Positions 1 to 8,241 of a stretch of 64,000 nucleotides of DNA are shown here, in pieces; positions within the stretch are counted from its first letter, which is position 1, and every line of letters starts with the position of its first letter. The notes beneath the pieces were generated by a model. The model searched no databases and had not been told where the DNA came from. It saw nothing but the letters and a program-made list of their open reading frames with translations. Origin of the DNA: Microbispora sp. H11081 (GTDB lineage Bacteria > Actinomycetota > Actinomycetes > Streptosporangiales > Streptosporangiaceae); NCBI RefSeq assembly GCF_012999535.1, contig NZ_JABBWV010000002.1, positions 744,001 through 808,000 on the forward strand, given 5' to 3'. A program made the translations under genes and the position numbers.

Positions 1-2
1 AG

Positions 3-173
3 CACCACCGCAGGCTCGACGCCGAGAGAATCCCCGCCTACCTCGAAGCCAGCAGCGAGGCGAGCAGGCGGCTCTATCTCCGCCACGGTTACACCGACAT
101 GCCGGAACCGCTCCGGATCCCCGGCGGCCCGCTCATGTTCCCGATGTGGCGCGAGCCCCGCTCGGCCGGATGA
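3..173 (+). CDS. GNAT-family N-acetyltransferase, C-terminal fragment
   Basis: The reading frame is open from the left edge and ends at TGA 171-173, giving the last 56 residues of a longer protein. The segment IPAYLEASSEASRRLYLRHG is the usual final part of a GCN5-type acetyltransferase fold (beta5-alpha4, where acetyl-CoA binding ends and the Y/F-x-x-x-G-F/Y turn follows), then a short C-terminal strand with MFPMWREP. Such enzymes move acetyl from acetyl-CoA to an amine; the substrate cannot be inferred. The start lies outside the window. Confidence 0.75.
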   Translation, partial: HHRRLDAERIPAYLEASSEASRRLYLRHGYTDMPEPLRIPGGPLMFPMWREPRSAG

Positions 174-200
174 CACCTCGCGGACGGGACGGGCGGCCGC

Positions 201-461
201 TCAGCCGCCGCCCGTCTCCTCCGCCCGGGTGGACACGTACGCACCCCGGCCCTCGACCGTGTAGACGAGGCCCTCGCGGCTGAGGATCTCCACGGCGCGC
301 CGCACGTCCTCGGGGGTGCATCCCTGCTCGCGCGCGAGGCGCTCCTCCGGCGGAAGGGGACAGTCGGGCTCGATCCGGCCCCGCACGATCTCCTCGCGGA
401 GCATCGCCGCGAGCCGCCGGTGCGCCGGGACCGGCTCGTCCGTATCACTGGTGACGGCCAC
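201..461 (-). CDS. Stand-alone GntR-type winged-helix protein
   Basis: An 86-residue protein starting at GTG 459-461 behind a G-rich stretch. It matches only the N-terminal DNA-binding half of GntR regulators: VPAHRRLAAMLREEIVRGRI, LPPEERLAREQGCTPEDVRR (recognition helix) and GLVYTVEGRGAYV (wing). No effector-binding domain follows. It lies 74 bases after the MFS gene on the same strand and may be co-transcribed with it. It could be a truncated regulator or a functional mini-GntR; many actinomycetes encode short GntR proteins of this kind. A longer upstream extension in the same frame is arginine-rich and antisense to the MFS gene, so I rejected it. Confidence 0.72.
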   Translation of the reverse strand: MAVTSDTDEPVPAHRRLAAMLREEIVRGRIEPDCPLPPEERLAREQGCTPEDVRRAVEILSREGLVYTVEGRGAYVSTRAEETGGG

Positions 462-535
462 GCCCCACCCCTGCCCGGCGTCATCGGCTCCAACCCTGGC
501 CCGTGCCCACGTCGGGGCGACCCGGCACCGCCCGA

Positions 536-1843
536 TCACCGCTCCCGGGGCTCTGATCGGGTGGCCGCGGCTTCCGGGCCCGCGACAGGCTCCGGTACGG
601 CTTCCGGCGCGGGCTCCGGCGCCGGTTCCGGCACTGGCCGCGGGCCGGGTTCCGGCCGGGGAGAGCGCAGCGCCGGCGCGGCGAGTGCCACGAACAACGC
701 GAGCACGGCGGGCACCAGCAACGCGTGCGGAAGGGTGACGACCTCGGCCAGGCCGCCGATGACGACGGGGCCGGCGAGGAAGCCGGTGTAGCCGAGGCTC
801 GCGACGGCGGCGAGCGCGCGGCCCGACTGGGCGGGGTCGCGGTGGCCGGCTGCCGAGAACACCTGGGGGACGATGCACGACAGGCCCGCGCCGAACAGCC
901 CGAACCCCGCCACCCCTGCGACGGGATGAGCGATGAGGATCCCGGCGGCGAGGCCCACTCCGGCCAGCCCTCCGCACCAGCGGACCAGCATGACCGGCCC
1001 CAGCCGGGCGGCGAGGCGGTCCCCGGCGAACCGGCCGGCCGTCATCATGATCGAGAACGCGGCGTACGCGGCCGCGGCGAAGCCGGGGGAGGAGCCCAGG
1101 TCGTCGCGCAGGTAGACAGAACTCCAGTCGGCCGCGGCGCCTTCCCCGATCATGCAGCAGAAGCCGAGGACGCCGAGGAACAGCACGGCGCTGTTGACCC
1201 GCCGCCTCCTGCCCGCCAGGCCCGGGGCGGGGGACGCGCCCAGCCCGGCTTCACGGTGCGGGACGTCGCGGAGGGCCCAGCGGGCGCTCAGGAGGGCGAT
1301 GAGCAGGATCACCGCGCCCATCGCCGCGAAGGTCGCCTCCGGGCTCACCTCCGCGTGGGCGAACAGGCCGCCCGCGGACGCGCCCGCGAACCCGCCGACG
1401 CTGAACACCGCGTGGAAGGACGACATGATCGGCCTGCCGTAGGCCCGCTCGACCACGACGGCGTTGGCGTTCATGGCCACGTCGAGGGTGCCGTGCACCG
1501 CGCCGAACGCGAACAGGGAGAGCGCCAGCGCCGGCAGGTTCGGCATGTAGGCGGGGAACACCAGGACGAGGCCCTGGACGACGGCCATCGGCAGCATGGT
1601 CCGGTAGCTGCCGTAACGGTCGACCAGCCGGCCGACGACCTGCATGCCGGTGATGGCGCCGGCCGCGATGCCGAGCAGCCCCAGGCTGAGCGTGCCGTCG
1701 CTCAGCCCCAGATCGGCCTTGATGGCGGGGATCCTGCTGGTCCACGTGCCGATGGCCATGCCGGACAGCAGGAACAGTCCGTAGACGGCCACCCGGGCGC
1801 GCAGGAGCGCCTGGGAGGCGGGGGCGGACAGAGCGGTGGTCAT
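536..1843 (-). CDS. Major facilitator superfamily transporter
   Basis: A 435-residue integral membrane protein with about 12 hydrophobic segments. The first helix pair carries GMAIGTWTSRIPAIKADLGL, a pattern of the YbjJ/FucP-like MFS branch (sugar or drug transport). GRLVDRYGSYR is the MFS A-loop motif. The last 40 residues are a Pro-Glu-Ala-rich tail (PEPGPRPVPEPAPEPAPEAV), low complexity and probably cytosolic. The ATG at 1841-1843 has GAGGAG upstream. It follows a DeoR regulator on the same strand (152-base gap), suggesting sugar-responsive control. The substrate is unknown. Confidence 0.88.
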   Translation of the reverse strand: MTTALSAPASQALLRARVAVYGLFLLSGMAIGTWTSRIPAIKADLGLSDGTLSLGLLGIAAGAITGMQVVGRLVDRYGSYRTMLPMAVVQGLVLVFPAYMPNLPALALSLFAFGAVHGTLDVAMNANAVVVERAYGRPIMSSFHAVFSVGGFAGASAGGLFAHAEVSPEATFAAMGAVILLIALLSARWALRDVPHREAGLGASPAPGLAGRRRRVNSAVLFLGVLGFCCMIGEGAAADWSSVYLRDDLGSSPGFAAAAYAAFSIMMTAGRFAGDRLAARLGPVMLVRWCGGLAGVGLAAGILIAHPVAGVAGFGLFGAGLSCIVPQVFSAAGHRDPAQSGRALAAVASLGYTGFLAGPVVIGGLAEVVTLPHALLVPAVLALFVALAAPALRSPRPEPGPRPVPEPAPEPAPEAVPEPVAGPEAAATRSEPRER

Positions 1844-1922
1844 GGCGTGCTCCTCGGGGGCACTTGAGGGTTAGGGCCCGAAGGTTCTTCTGTGTCGCCA
1901 CGCGCCCGCTCGCACTGTCCGC

Positions 1923-1946
1923 GTGGTGCTCACTGTGGTGCTCACT
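1923..1946. repeat. 12-bp tandem direct repeat in MFS upstream region
   Basis: GTGGTGCTCACT occurs twice head to tail (1923-1934 and 1935-1946), about 80-100 bases upstream of the MFS start. DeoR-family regulators often bind tandem direct repeats, so this could be an operator of the adjacent DeoR protein. That role is inference; the repeat itself is seen directly. Confidence 0.5.
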
Positions 1947-1995
1947 GTCGCGTACTCACCTGCGCACGCGGCGGGAGAGGTGGAAGAGGCGACGC

Positions 1996-2823
1996 TCAGG
2001 TGACAGGGCTGGAGACGGATGCCGGGGCGGTGCCTGCGGCGGTGATCGTCGCCGCTTGGGGGGAGTGGACGGTCCTGACGGTGACGCCGGCGGCGACGAG
2101 CGCGTCGTGCTGCTCCCGGGGAATGCCCTCGTCCGTGACCACCACGTCGAGCCGGTCGAGCCCGCAGACCGCGCCGAAGGCGGTGCGGGTGAACTTGCCC
2201 GAGTCGCAGACGACGACGACGCGGCGCGCCGAGGCGATCGCGGCCTGTTTGATCGCCACCTCGGGCAGGTCGTGCGCGGTCAGTCCGTGCTCGGCCGACA
2301 GGCCGCAGCAGCCGATCACCGCGGTGTCGAACCGGAGGGACCTGAGCGAGGACTCGGTGAGCGGCCCCACGAAGTTCAACTCGCCGGGCCGCACCTCTCC
2401 GCCGGGCAGGACGAGGCGGACGCGGGGAGCGCTCGCCAGTTCCTGGGCCGCCCACAGGGCCAGCGGCAGGATGGTCAGGCGGCGCTCGCGCACGGCCCTG
2501 GCGACTTCGAGCGTGGTCGTGCCGCTGTCGAGCAGCACGGCCTCGCCATCGGCCAGCAGGGCCGCGACCTCCGCGCCGATGCGGCGCTTGACGTCGACCG
2601 CCTCACGCTCCCGCACGCCGAAGGGCGGCTCCTCGCCGCGCAGCAGCAGGCTCAGCGCGCCACCGCGGACGCGCCGGACCACTCCCTGCTGGGCGAGCTC
2701 GTCCAGGTCGCGCCGGATGGTCATCTCCGAGACGCCGTACGCCAGTGCCAACTCCGCCACCGAGACGCTGTCGGAGGTGCGCAGCGCGTTCATGATGGCG
2801 CGGATCCGATCGGCACTTTCCAT
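1996..2823 (-). CDS. DeoR/GlpR-family transcriptional regulator
   Basis: A 275-residue regulator from ATG 2821-2823. An N-terminal DeoR helix-turn-helix (VSVAELALAYGVSEMTIRRD, then LAQQGVVRRVRGGAL) is followed by a sugar-phosphate sensor domain with the family signatures LLDSGTTTLEVARA, FDTAVIGCCGLSAEHGLTA and VVVCDSGKF. Proteins of this family sense phosphorylated sugars and repress nearby catabolic or transport genes. A GTG at 2844 would add seven residues, but it would start inside the inverted repeat of the promoter, so I prefer the ATG. It is divergent from the WYL regulator and upstream of the MFS gene. Confidence 0.88.
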   Translation of the reverse strand: MESADRIRAIMNALRTSDSVSVAELALAYGVSEMTIRRDLDELAQQGVVRRVRGGALSLLLRGEEPPFGVREREAVDVKRRIGAEVAALLADGEAVLLDSGTTTLEVARAVRERRLTILPLALWAAQELASAPRVRLVLPGGEVRPGELNFVGPLTESSLRSLRFDTAVIGCCGLSAEHGLTAHDLPEVAIKQAAIASARRVVVVCDSGKFTRTAFGAVCGLDRLDVVVTDEGIPREQHDALVAAGVTVRTVHSPQAATITAAGTAPASVSSPVT

Positions 2824-2847
2824 GTGTGCATTTGAACACAGCACATG
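2821..2847. promoter_or_regulatory. Inverted repeat in the deoR/WYL divergent promoter
   Basis: CATGTG (2821-2826) and CACATG (2842-2847) are complementary arms overlapping the deoR start. The 70-base divergent spacer is unusually AT-rich for this genome. It is a likely autoregulatory operator. Confidence 0.45.
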
Positions 2848-2862
2848 TGCGAAAGCAAATAA

Positions 2863-2880
2863 ATCTACTTTGTAAAGGTG
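2863..2880 (+). repeat. 18-bp exact repeat, copy 1
   Basis: ATCTACTTTGTAAAGGTG is identical to bases 18701-18718, 15.8 kb away. It contains ACTTT-gt-AAAG, a small dyad, and lies 14 bases before the start of the WYL regulator, so it may be an operator or promoter element. Confidence 0.65.
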
Positions 2881-2893
2881 GCAGACTGGTCAT

Positions 2894-3874
2894 ATGCGCG
2901 CGAGCCGGTTGCTATCCCTCCTGCTCCTGCTCCAAACCCGCGGCAGGATGACCGCCCCAGAGATCGCGGCCGAGCTCGAGGTGTCGGTCCGCACCGTCTA
3001 CCGTGACGTCGAGGCCCTGTCGGCCGCCGGTGTGCCCGTCTACGCCGATCGCGGGCCGCTGGGCGGATACCGGTTGCTCGACGGCTACCGTACCCGCCTG
3101 AACGGGCTCACCGTGGAGGAGGCGTCGTCCCTTTTCCTGGCAGGCCTGCCGGGCCCGGCCGCCGAGCTGGGGCTCGCCGACTTCGCCGCGGCGGCGGAGC
3201 TGAAGCTGCTCGCCGCGCTGCCGCCCGAGCCGCGGTCCCACGCGGCCAGGATGCGGGAGAGGTTCCATCTCGACGTGCCGGGCTGGTACCGGGGGATGGA
3301 CGAGGCGCCGTTCCTCACGGAGGTCGCGGAGGCTGTGTGGGAGGAAAGGGTGCTCCGGCTGCGCTACCGCCGGTGGGGGCCCGCGGAGGTCGAACGGCTG
3401 CTGCATCCCTACGGCCTGGTGCTCAAGGGCGGCTCCTGGTATCTCGCCGCCGGCTGCGACGGCACCGTGCGCACCTACCGCGTCGGCCGGATCATCGAGG
3501 CCGAGGTGCTGCCCGAGCGCTTCGTGCGGCCACCGGACTTCGACCTCGCCGAGTTCTGGCGCACCTTCGCGGCGGAGTTCGCCTCACGCCTGTACACGGC
3601 CGAGACGGTGGTGCGGCTCGCGCCGGGAGCGGAGGACCTGCTCCGGCACACCCTCAGCCGGGACGTCGTCGACAAGGCGCTGGTGGACGGGCAGCCGGAG
3701 CCCGACGGCTGGACCCGGTTGACGCTGCCCGTCGAGTCCCTCACCCACGCGCGGTGGCTGCTCCTGCGGATGGGCGCCCTCGTGGAGGTGCTGGAGCCCG
3801 CCGAGTTGCGCGCGCTGATGGCGGAGGCCGTCGCCGACCTGTCCCGCGTGTACGGCGCGCCGTCCGGCGGCTGA
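2894..3874 (+). CDS. YafY-type WYL-domain transcriptional regulator
   Basis: A 326-residue protein. The N-terminal HTH_11 winged helix (MTAPEIAAELEVSVRTVYRD, then ADRGPLGGYRL) is followed by a WYL domain with VLRLRYRRWG, LLHPYGLVLKGGSWYLAAGC and RTYRVGRI, and a C-terminal WCX-like segment. WYL proteins bind nucleic-acid or nucleotide ligands and commonly regulate adjacent enzyme genes in actinobacteria. The gene is divergent from deoR and convergent with a TetR gene, with a 4-base gap between stops. No target gene is obvious next to it. Confidence 0.9.
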   Translation: MRASRLLSLLLLLQTRGRMTAPEIAAELEVSVRTVYRDVEALSAAGVPVYADRGPLGGYRLLDGYRTRLNGLTVEEASSLFLAGLPGPAAELGLADFAAAAELKLLAALPPEPRSHAARMRERFHLDVPGWYRGMDEAPFLTEVAEAVWEERVLRLRYRRWGPAEVERLLHPYGLVLKGGSWYLAAGCDGTVRTYRVGRIIEAEVLPERFVRPPDFDLAEFWRTFAAEFASRLYTAETVVRLAPGAEDLLRHTLSRDVVDKALVDGQPEPDGWTRLTLPVESLTHARWLLLRMGALVEVLEPAELRALMAEAVADLSRVYGAPSGG

Positions 3875-3878
3875 GCCC

Positions 3879-4577
3879 TCAGCGGCCGTTCCCCGGCCGG
3901 GCGAGTTTGGCGGCCACGGCGTCGAGGACCCAGTCCAGCCCGGTGGCGAAGGACGTCTCGGCGTCCACCTCCGTGCCGTCGTGCACGAACTTGGCCAGTG
4001 CGGGGAAGCGGCCCGTGGCCAGCATCCTCGTCACGTGCGGGCCGGACGCGCGCTGCCACTCGCGCTCGGACAGGCCCGTGGCGCGCTCGGCCCGCAGGTT
4101 CGCGATCTCGCGCCTGATCGCGCCGGTGAAGTAGGCGCTGACGGTCTCCACGGCGCGCACGACGGTGTCGAGGTCGGCGACGCCGTCGAGGGGGGCCAGC
4201 GTGGCCTCGGTGACGGCGAGGGCGTTCGGGCCGAGGGCCGGACGGCCGCCGAGCAGGTCGGCCAGCCATTCGTGGCGGAGAGCGGCCTGCCTGGTGCGGC
4301 AGGCGAGGACGCGCAGCGCCTCCCGCCAGTCGCCGGGCCGGTCCAGGGGGAGGATCTCGCCGTAGACCTCGTCCACCATGAGGTCGAACAGCTCCTCCTT
4401 GGTGGCGATGTATCCGTACAGCCGCATCGGGCCGACGTCCAGCCGGGCGGCGACCTTGCGCAGGGTCACGGCCTCCAGCCCGCCCTCGTCGGCGAGCGCG
4501 ACGGCGGCGGCGACGATCCTCTCCCGGTCGAGCGGCGCGGGGCGGGTCGGCGGCTCCGGACGGTCCCACACAGTCAT
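3879..4577 (-). CDS. TetR/AcrR-family repressor (TetR_C_1 type)
   Basis: A 232-residue regulator. The HTH is near residues 18-65 (RERIVAAAVALADEGGLEAV, LRKVAARLDVGPMRLYGYIA). The C-terminal ligand domain resembles the tetracycline-repressor C-terminal family (WREALRVLACRTRQAALRHE). An ATG at 4586 could add three residues; neither start has a clear ribosome binding site. It is divergent from a TetX-like FAD monooxygenase with 54 bases between starts, the classic repressor/enzyme arrangement, so the monooxygenase is its likely target. Confidence 0.88.
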   Translation of the reverse strand: MTVWDRPEPPTRPAPLDRERIVAAAVALADEGGLEAVTLRKVAARLDVGPMRLYGYIATKEELFDLMVDEVYGEILPLDRPGDWREALRVLACRTRQAALRHEWLADLLGGRPALGPNALAVTEATLAPLDGVADLDTVVRAVETVSAYFTGAIRREIANLRAERATGLSEREWQRASGPHVTRMLATGRFPALAKFVHDGTEVDAETSFATGLDWVLDAVAAKLARPGNGR

Positions 4578-4596
4578 GGAAGACATCGTACGGTTG

Positions 4597-4647
4597 CGAT
4601 ACGTTATATCGGGCAAATACAGTGTATCGACATGATGCATCGTATCG
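4597..4647. promoter_or_regulatory. Putative TetR operator region with repeated GTATCG half sites
   Basis: CGATAC at 4597-4602 faces GTATCG at 4624-4629, and another GTATCG lies at 4642-4647 just inside the monooxygenase gene. The palindrome GATGCATC spans its start codons. The half-site spacing would let a TetR dimer cover both divergent starts. Binding is inferred. Confidence 0.45.
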
Positions 4648-5747
4648 CCGTGGTCGGGGCCGGTATGGCGGGCCTCACCCTCGCCCGCGTCCTGCGCCGC
4701 CATGGTCATCCCGTCACCGTCTTCGAGCGCGACCCCGCCCCGGACGCCCGCCCTCCGGGCGGCACGCTGGACCTGCACGAGGGGATGGGGCAGCTCGCAC
4801 TGGACAAGGCCGGGCTGCTGGCGGAGTTCCGGGCGCTGTCCCGCCCCGAGGGGCAGGCCATGCGCATCCTGGACGTGGACGGGACCGTCCTGCGCGACTG
4901 GCGACCCCGCGCGGGCGACCGGGCCAACCCCGAGATCGACCGCGGGCGGCTCCGCGACCTGCTGCTCGGCCCCCTGGACGTCCAGTGGGGGAGGAGCGTG
5001 ACCGAGGTGGCGCCGGTGGCCGGGAACGGCACGCTGGTCCGTTTCGCGGACGGCGGGCAGGAGACGTTCGACCTCGTGGCGGGCGCGGACGGCGCCTGGT
5101 CCAGGGTCCGCCCCGCCGTCTCGCCCGCGACGCCGCACTACACCGGCGTCACCATGGTCGAGACCGCACTGGACGACGTCGACACCCGCCATCCCGGCCT
5201 CGCCCGTCTGGTCGGCGACGGCTCCGTCGCCGCGTACGGCGTGAACCGCGGCCTGGTCGCCCAGCGCAACAGCGGCGGCCACGTCAAGGTGTACGCACAG
5301 TTCCGCGCGCCGCTGGACTGGCACGCGCACCTTGACCTGGCCGACGCCGAGGCCGTCCGATCACACCTGCTGACCATGTTCGACGGCTGGGCCGGTCCTC
5401 TGCTCGACCTTCTCCGCCACGGCACCGCATTCGTCCACCGCCCCGTCCACGTGCTGCCCGTGCCGCACACCTGGGACCACGTCCCCGGGGTGACGCTCCT
5501 GGGCGACGCCGCCCACCTGATGCCCCCGCTGGGAGTGGGTGCGAACCTCGCGATGCTGGAAGGCGCCGAACTCGCCGAGTCCATCGCCGCCTCTCACGAT
5601 CCGTACGAGGGGGTCCGCGCGTTCGAGGAGCGGATGTGGGCACGGGCCGGGAAGTGGGCGGCGATCACGGCGGCCGGTCTGGAACGCCTCGTGAGCCCGG
5701 ACCCCGCGCAGGCGATCGCCCTCTTCGACGAGGTCCAGCCCGGCTAG
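4632..5747 (+). CDS. FAD-dependent monooxygenase, TetX-like
   Basis: A 371-residue class A flavoprotein hydroxylase. The Rossmann FAD motif VVGAGMAGLTLARVLRRHG is at residues 6-24. The DG motif region is GADGAWSRVRP near 153. The second FAD motif GVTLLGDAAHLMPPLGVGAN is near 285. Size and layout match Tet(X) tetracycline-inactivating enzymes and related actinobacterial hydroxylases, which use NAD(P)H and oxygen. Starts at ATG 4632 or 4635. It is divergent from its own TetR gene. Whether the substrate is tetracycline, rifamycin or another aromatic compound cannot be told from sequence. Confidence 0.85.
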   Translation: MMHRIAVVGAGMAGLTLARVLRRHGHPVTVFERDPAPDARPPGGTLDLHEGMGQLALDKAGLLAEFRALSRPEGQAMRILDVDGTVLRDWRPRAGDRANPEIDRGRLRDLLLGPLDVQWGRSVTEVAPVAGNGTLVRFADGGQETFDLVAGADGAWSRVRPAVSPATPHYTGVTMVETALDDVDTRHPGLARLVGDGSVAAYGVNRGLVAQRNSGGHVKVYAQFRAPLDWHAHLDLADAEAVRSHLLTMFDGWAGPLLDLLRHGTAFVHRPVHVLPVPHTWDHVPGVTLLGDAAHLMPPLGVGANLAMLEGAELAESIAASHDPYEGVRAFEERMWARAGKWAAITAAGLERLVSPDPAQAIALFDEVQPG

Positions 5748-5852
5748 ACTCCGGCGTCCTGACCTCACGCGCGACTTCGACGGCTTCGGGACGGGGCGGC
5801 GGCGCGAGGGAGAAGCGAAGATCCCCGCCACTTTCAACGTATAGCGCACAGG

Positions 5853-5871
5853 GGGTCTTGCGGCAAGACCC
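5853..5871. promoter_or_regulatory. Rifamycin-associated element (RAE) upstream of helR
   Basis: GGGTCTTGCGGCAAGACCC is a 19-bp inverted repeat with perfect 8-bp arms and a CGG centre. It matches the described actinobacterial rifamycin-associated element (consensus close to GGGGCTTGCGGCAAGGCCCC) that precedes rifamycin-inducible resistance genes. It lies 119 bases before the helR start. Confidence 0.88.
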
Positions 5872-5990
5872 GGGTCATGCCGCAGAATCATCGGCCGAGA
5901 CCGCAGCCTGCGGAAACGGGGGACGCGAGGCGCGTGCGCGCGCCGTCGTGCGTCACGGTCGCACGGCGCGCCCAGATCGGAGCTCATGAC

Positions 5991-8153
5991 GTGAATCCTT
6001 TGACCACCAGCGCGTTCGACCTGCCGGAACGCCTCTCGCACAAGGCGGACCCGGCGCTGATCTCCGCTGACGAGCGGCACCTCGCCGCCGTCGCGCGGAC
6101 TCTCGACCAGTCGATCGCCGAGCTGTCCGCCCGTCTCGACGCCGAGCTCAGGGCGCCCGGCGGCCAGGGGCAGCGGGCGCTGGACCGCGACCTGGAGATC
6201 CACCGGCTGACCTCCCGGCTGCGGGTGCTGCGCCGCTTCGGCCTCGACCTGTGCCTGGGCCGCATGGTCGGCGCGGACGGCTCCGAGCCGGTGTACGTGG
6301 GACGGCTCGGCCTCACCGACGGCACGGGACGCCGGCTGCTGCTCGACTGGCGCTCCCCGGCCGCCGAGCCGTTCTTCGGAGCCACCCACGCCAACCCGAT
6401 GGGGCTGGCGAGCCGCCGCAGGTACCGCTGGACCCGCGGCCGGGTCAGCGACTACTGGGACGAGGTGTTCACCCCGGACGGGCTGGAAGGACACGCCGCG
6501 CTGGACGACCAGTCGGCCTTCATCGCCAGCCTCGGCGGCAGCCGGTCGGGGCGGATGCGGGACGTGCTCGGCACCATCCAGGCCGACCAGGACGCCGTCA
6601 TCCGCGCGGACTCCCGGGGCGCTCTCGTCGTCGACGGCGGCCCGGGCACGGGCAAGACCGTGGTCGCCCTGCACCGTGCCGCCTACCTCCTCTACTCCGA
6701 CCCCCGCCTCGGCCACCGCAGGGGCGGCGTACTGTTCGTCGGCCCCCACCAGCCCTACCTCGCCTATGTCGCCGACGTCCTGCCCAGCCTCGGCGAGGAG
6801 GGCGTGCGGACCTGCACCCTGCGGAACCTCGTCGCCGAGGGCGCCACGGCGACGGCCGAGACCGACCCGGACGTTGCACGCCTGAAGTCGTCCGCGGACA
6901 TGGTGAAGGCGATCGAGCCCGCCGTCAGGTTCCACGAGAACCCGCCCACCGAGGCGATGACCCTCACGACTCCCTGGGGCGACGTCCGGGTGAGCCCCGA
7001 CGACTGGGCCGAGGCGTTCGACGCGCCGGACCCCGGCACCCCGCACAACGAGGCGCGTGACCGGATCGTGGAGGAGCTGGTCGCGATCCTGGTGGACAAG
7101 TACGACGACGAAGCGCCGGCCGAGCTGGTCCGCAGGTCGCTGCTGCGCGACAGGGAGCTGCTCACGACCGTCAACCGCGCGTGGCCGCTGATCGAAGCGG
7201 CCGACCTCGTCGGAGACCTGTGGTCGGTGCCCGCCTATCTGCGGCTGTGCGCGCCCTGGCTGGGCCCGGACGAGGTACGGAAGCTGCAGCGTGCCGACCC
7301 CCAGGCGTGGACCATCTCCGACCTGCCGCTCCTGGACGCGGCGCGGCAACGGCTCGGTGATCCGGAGGCGTCCCGGCGCAGGCGCAGGCGTGACGCCGCC
7401 GTGGCCGCCCAGCGCGAGCACATGGCGCGCGTCGCCGAGAATCTGATCGAGGCCGACGACTCCGAGATGCTCGTGATGTCGATGCTCCGCGGACAGGACC
7501 TGCAGGACGCACTGGTCGACGAGACCGCGCTGTCCGGCCCGGAGCCGGACGCGCTCGCCGGTCCGTTCGCGCACGTCGTCGTGGACGAGGCCCAGGAGCT
7601 CACCGACGCGGAGTGGCAGATGCTGCTGCTGCGCTGCCCGTCCAGGAGCTTCACGATCGTCGGGGACCGCGCCCAGGCCAGGCGCGGGTTCACCGAGTCG
7701 TGGCGGGAACGGCTCGAACGGATCGGGCTCGACCGGGTCGGCCTGGCCACCCTGAGCATCAACTACCGGACGCCCGCGGAGGTCATGACGGAGGCCGAGC
7801 CGGTCATCAGGGCGGTGCTCCCCGACGCGAACGTGCCGGTCTCCATCCGGAGCAGCGGCCTGCCCGTCATCTACGGGCCAGCCTCGGACCTGGGCGCGAT
7901 CCTCGACGCCTGGGCCGCCGAGCACGCCGAGGGGGTCGCCTGCGTCATCGGCGACCCCGCCTTCCGGGAGACCTCCCGCGTCCGGTCGCTGACCCCGGAG
8001 CTGGCGAAGGGGCTCGAGTTCGACCTCGTCGTCCTCGTCGACCCGGACAGGTTCGGCGAGGGCGTCGAAGGCGCCGTCGACCGCTACGTCGCGATGACCC
8101 GGGCGACCGGGCGACTCGTCGTCCTCACCGGTTCCGGGGACGCGCTCCGTTGA
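5991..8153 (+). CDS. helR: HelR-type RNA-polymerase recycling ATPase (HelD family)
   Basis: A 720-residue superfamily 1 helicase-like protein. The N-terminal coiled-coil region is near residues 15-80. Walker A (GGPGTGKTVVALHRAAYLLY) is near 215, Walker B (HVVVDEAQELTDAEW) near 530, NYRTPAEVM near 590 and YVAMTRATGR near 700. HelD proteins bind RNA polymerase, clear stalled complexes and, in the HelR branch, displace rifamycins. GTG 5991 is preceded by GGAG (5979-5982); an upstream in-frame ATG at 5877 would add 38 low-complexity residues and has weaker support. The upstream RAE marks it as HelR. Its 3' end is duplicated at 14326. Confidence 0.9.
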   Translation: MNPLTTSAFDLPERLSHKADPALISADERHLAAVARTLDQSIAELSARLDAELRAPGGQGQRALDRDLEIHRLTSRLRVLRRFGLDLCLGRMVGADGSEPVYVGRLGLTDGTGRRLLLDWRSPAAEPFFGATHANPMGLASRRRYRWTRGRVSDYWDEVFTPDGLEGHAALDDQSAFIASLGGSRSGRMRDVLGTIQADQDAVIRADSRGALVVDGGPGTGKTVVALHRAAYLLYSDPRLGHRRGGVLFVGPHQPYLAYVADVLPSLGEEGVRTCTLRNLVAEGATATAETDPDVARLKSSADMVKAIEPAVRFHENPPTEAMTLTTPWGDVRVSPDDWAEAFDAPDPGTPHNEARDRIVEELVAILVDKYDDEAPAELVRRSLLRDRELLTTVNRAWPLIEAADLVGDLWSVPAYLRLCAPWLGPDEVRKLQRADPQAWTISDLPLLDAARQRLGDPEASRRRRRRDAAVAAQREHMARVAENLIEADDSEMLVMSMLRGQDLQDALVDETALSGPEPDALAGPFAHVVVDEAQELTDAEWQMLLLRCPSRSFTIVGDRAQARRGFTESWRERLERIGLDRVGLATLSINYRTPAEVMTEAEPVIRAVLPDANVPVSIRSSGLPVIYGPASDLGAILDAWAAEHAEGVACVIGDPAFRETSRVRSLTPELAKGLEFDLVVLVDPDRFGEGVEGAVDRYVAMTRATGRLVVLTGSGDALR

Positions 8154-8178
8154 GGAAGAGGTCGACGATCCGCGGCGC
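8075..8178 (+). repeat. Duplicated helR 3' end, left copy (segment a)
   Basis: These 104 bases (the last 26 codons of helR plus 25 bases downstream) recur at 14326-14429 with about three mismatches. The right copy runs into the 3' end of a TetR gene that overlaps helR's stop region convergently. Confidence 0.9.
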
Positions 8179-8191
8179 TCCGCATCCAGCA

Positions 8192-8222
8192 GGCGCCGAC
8201 CTGGCCGAGCTGTCCAGAGTAG
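8192..8222. repeat. Segment b: remnant of ABC permease gene
   Basis: 24 consecutive bases (8192-8215) equal 15551-15574, followed by one mismatch and GAGTAG in both copies. It lies between segments a and c in the same order as in the right-hand block. Confidence 0.75.
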
Positions 8223-8241
8223 GGCGGGATGAGAACGCGCA

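Noticed and set aside
5877..5990. N-terminal extension of helR from ATG 5877
   Set aside because: It begins just six bases after the RAE, is low complexity, and the GTG at 5991 has a good GGAG.
5361..7925. An 854-residue open frame antisense to helR
   Set aside because: No domain, codon pattern is the mirror of helR, and it overlaps two strongly supported genes.
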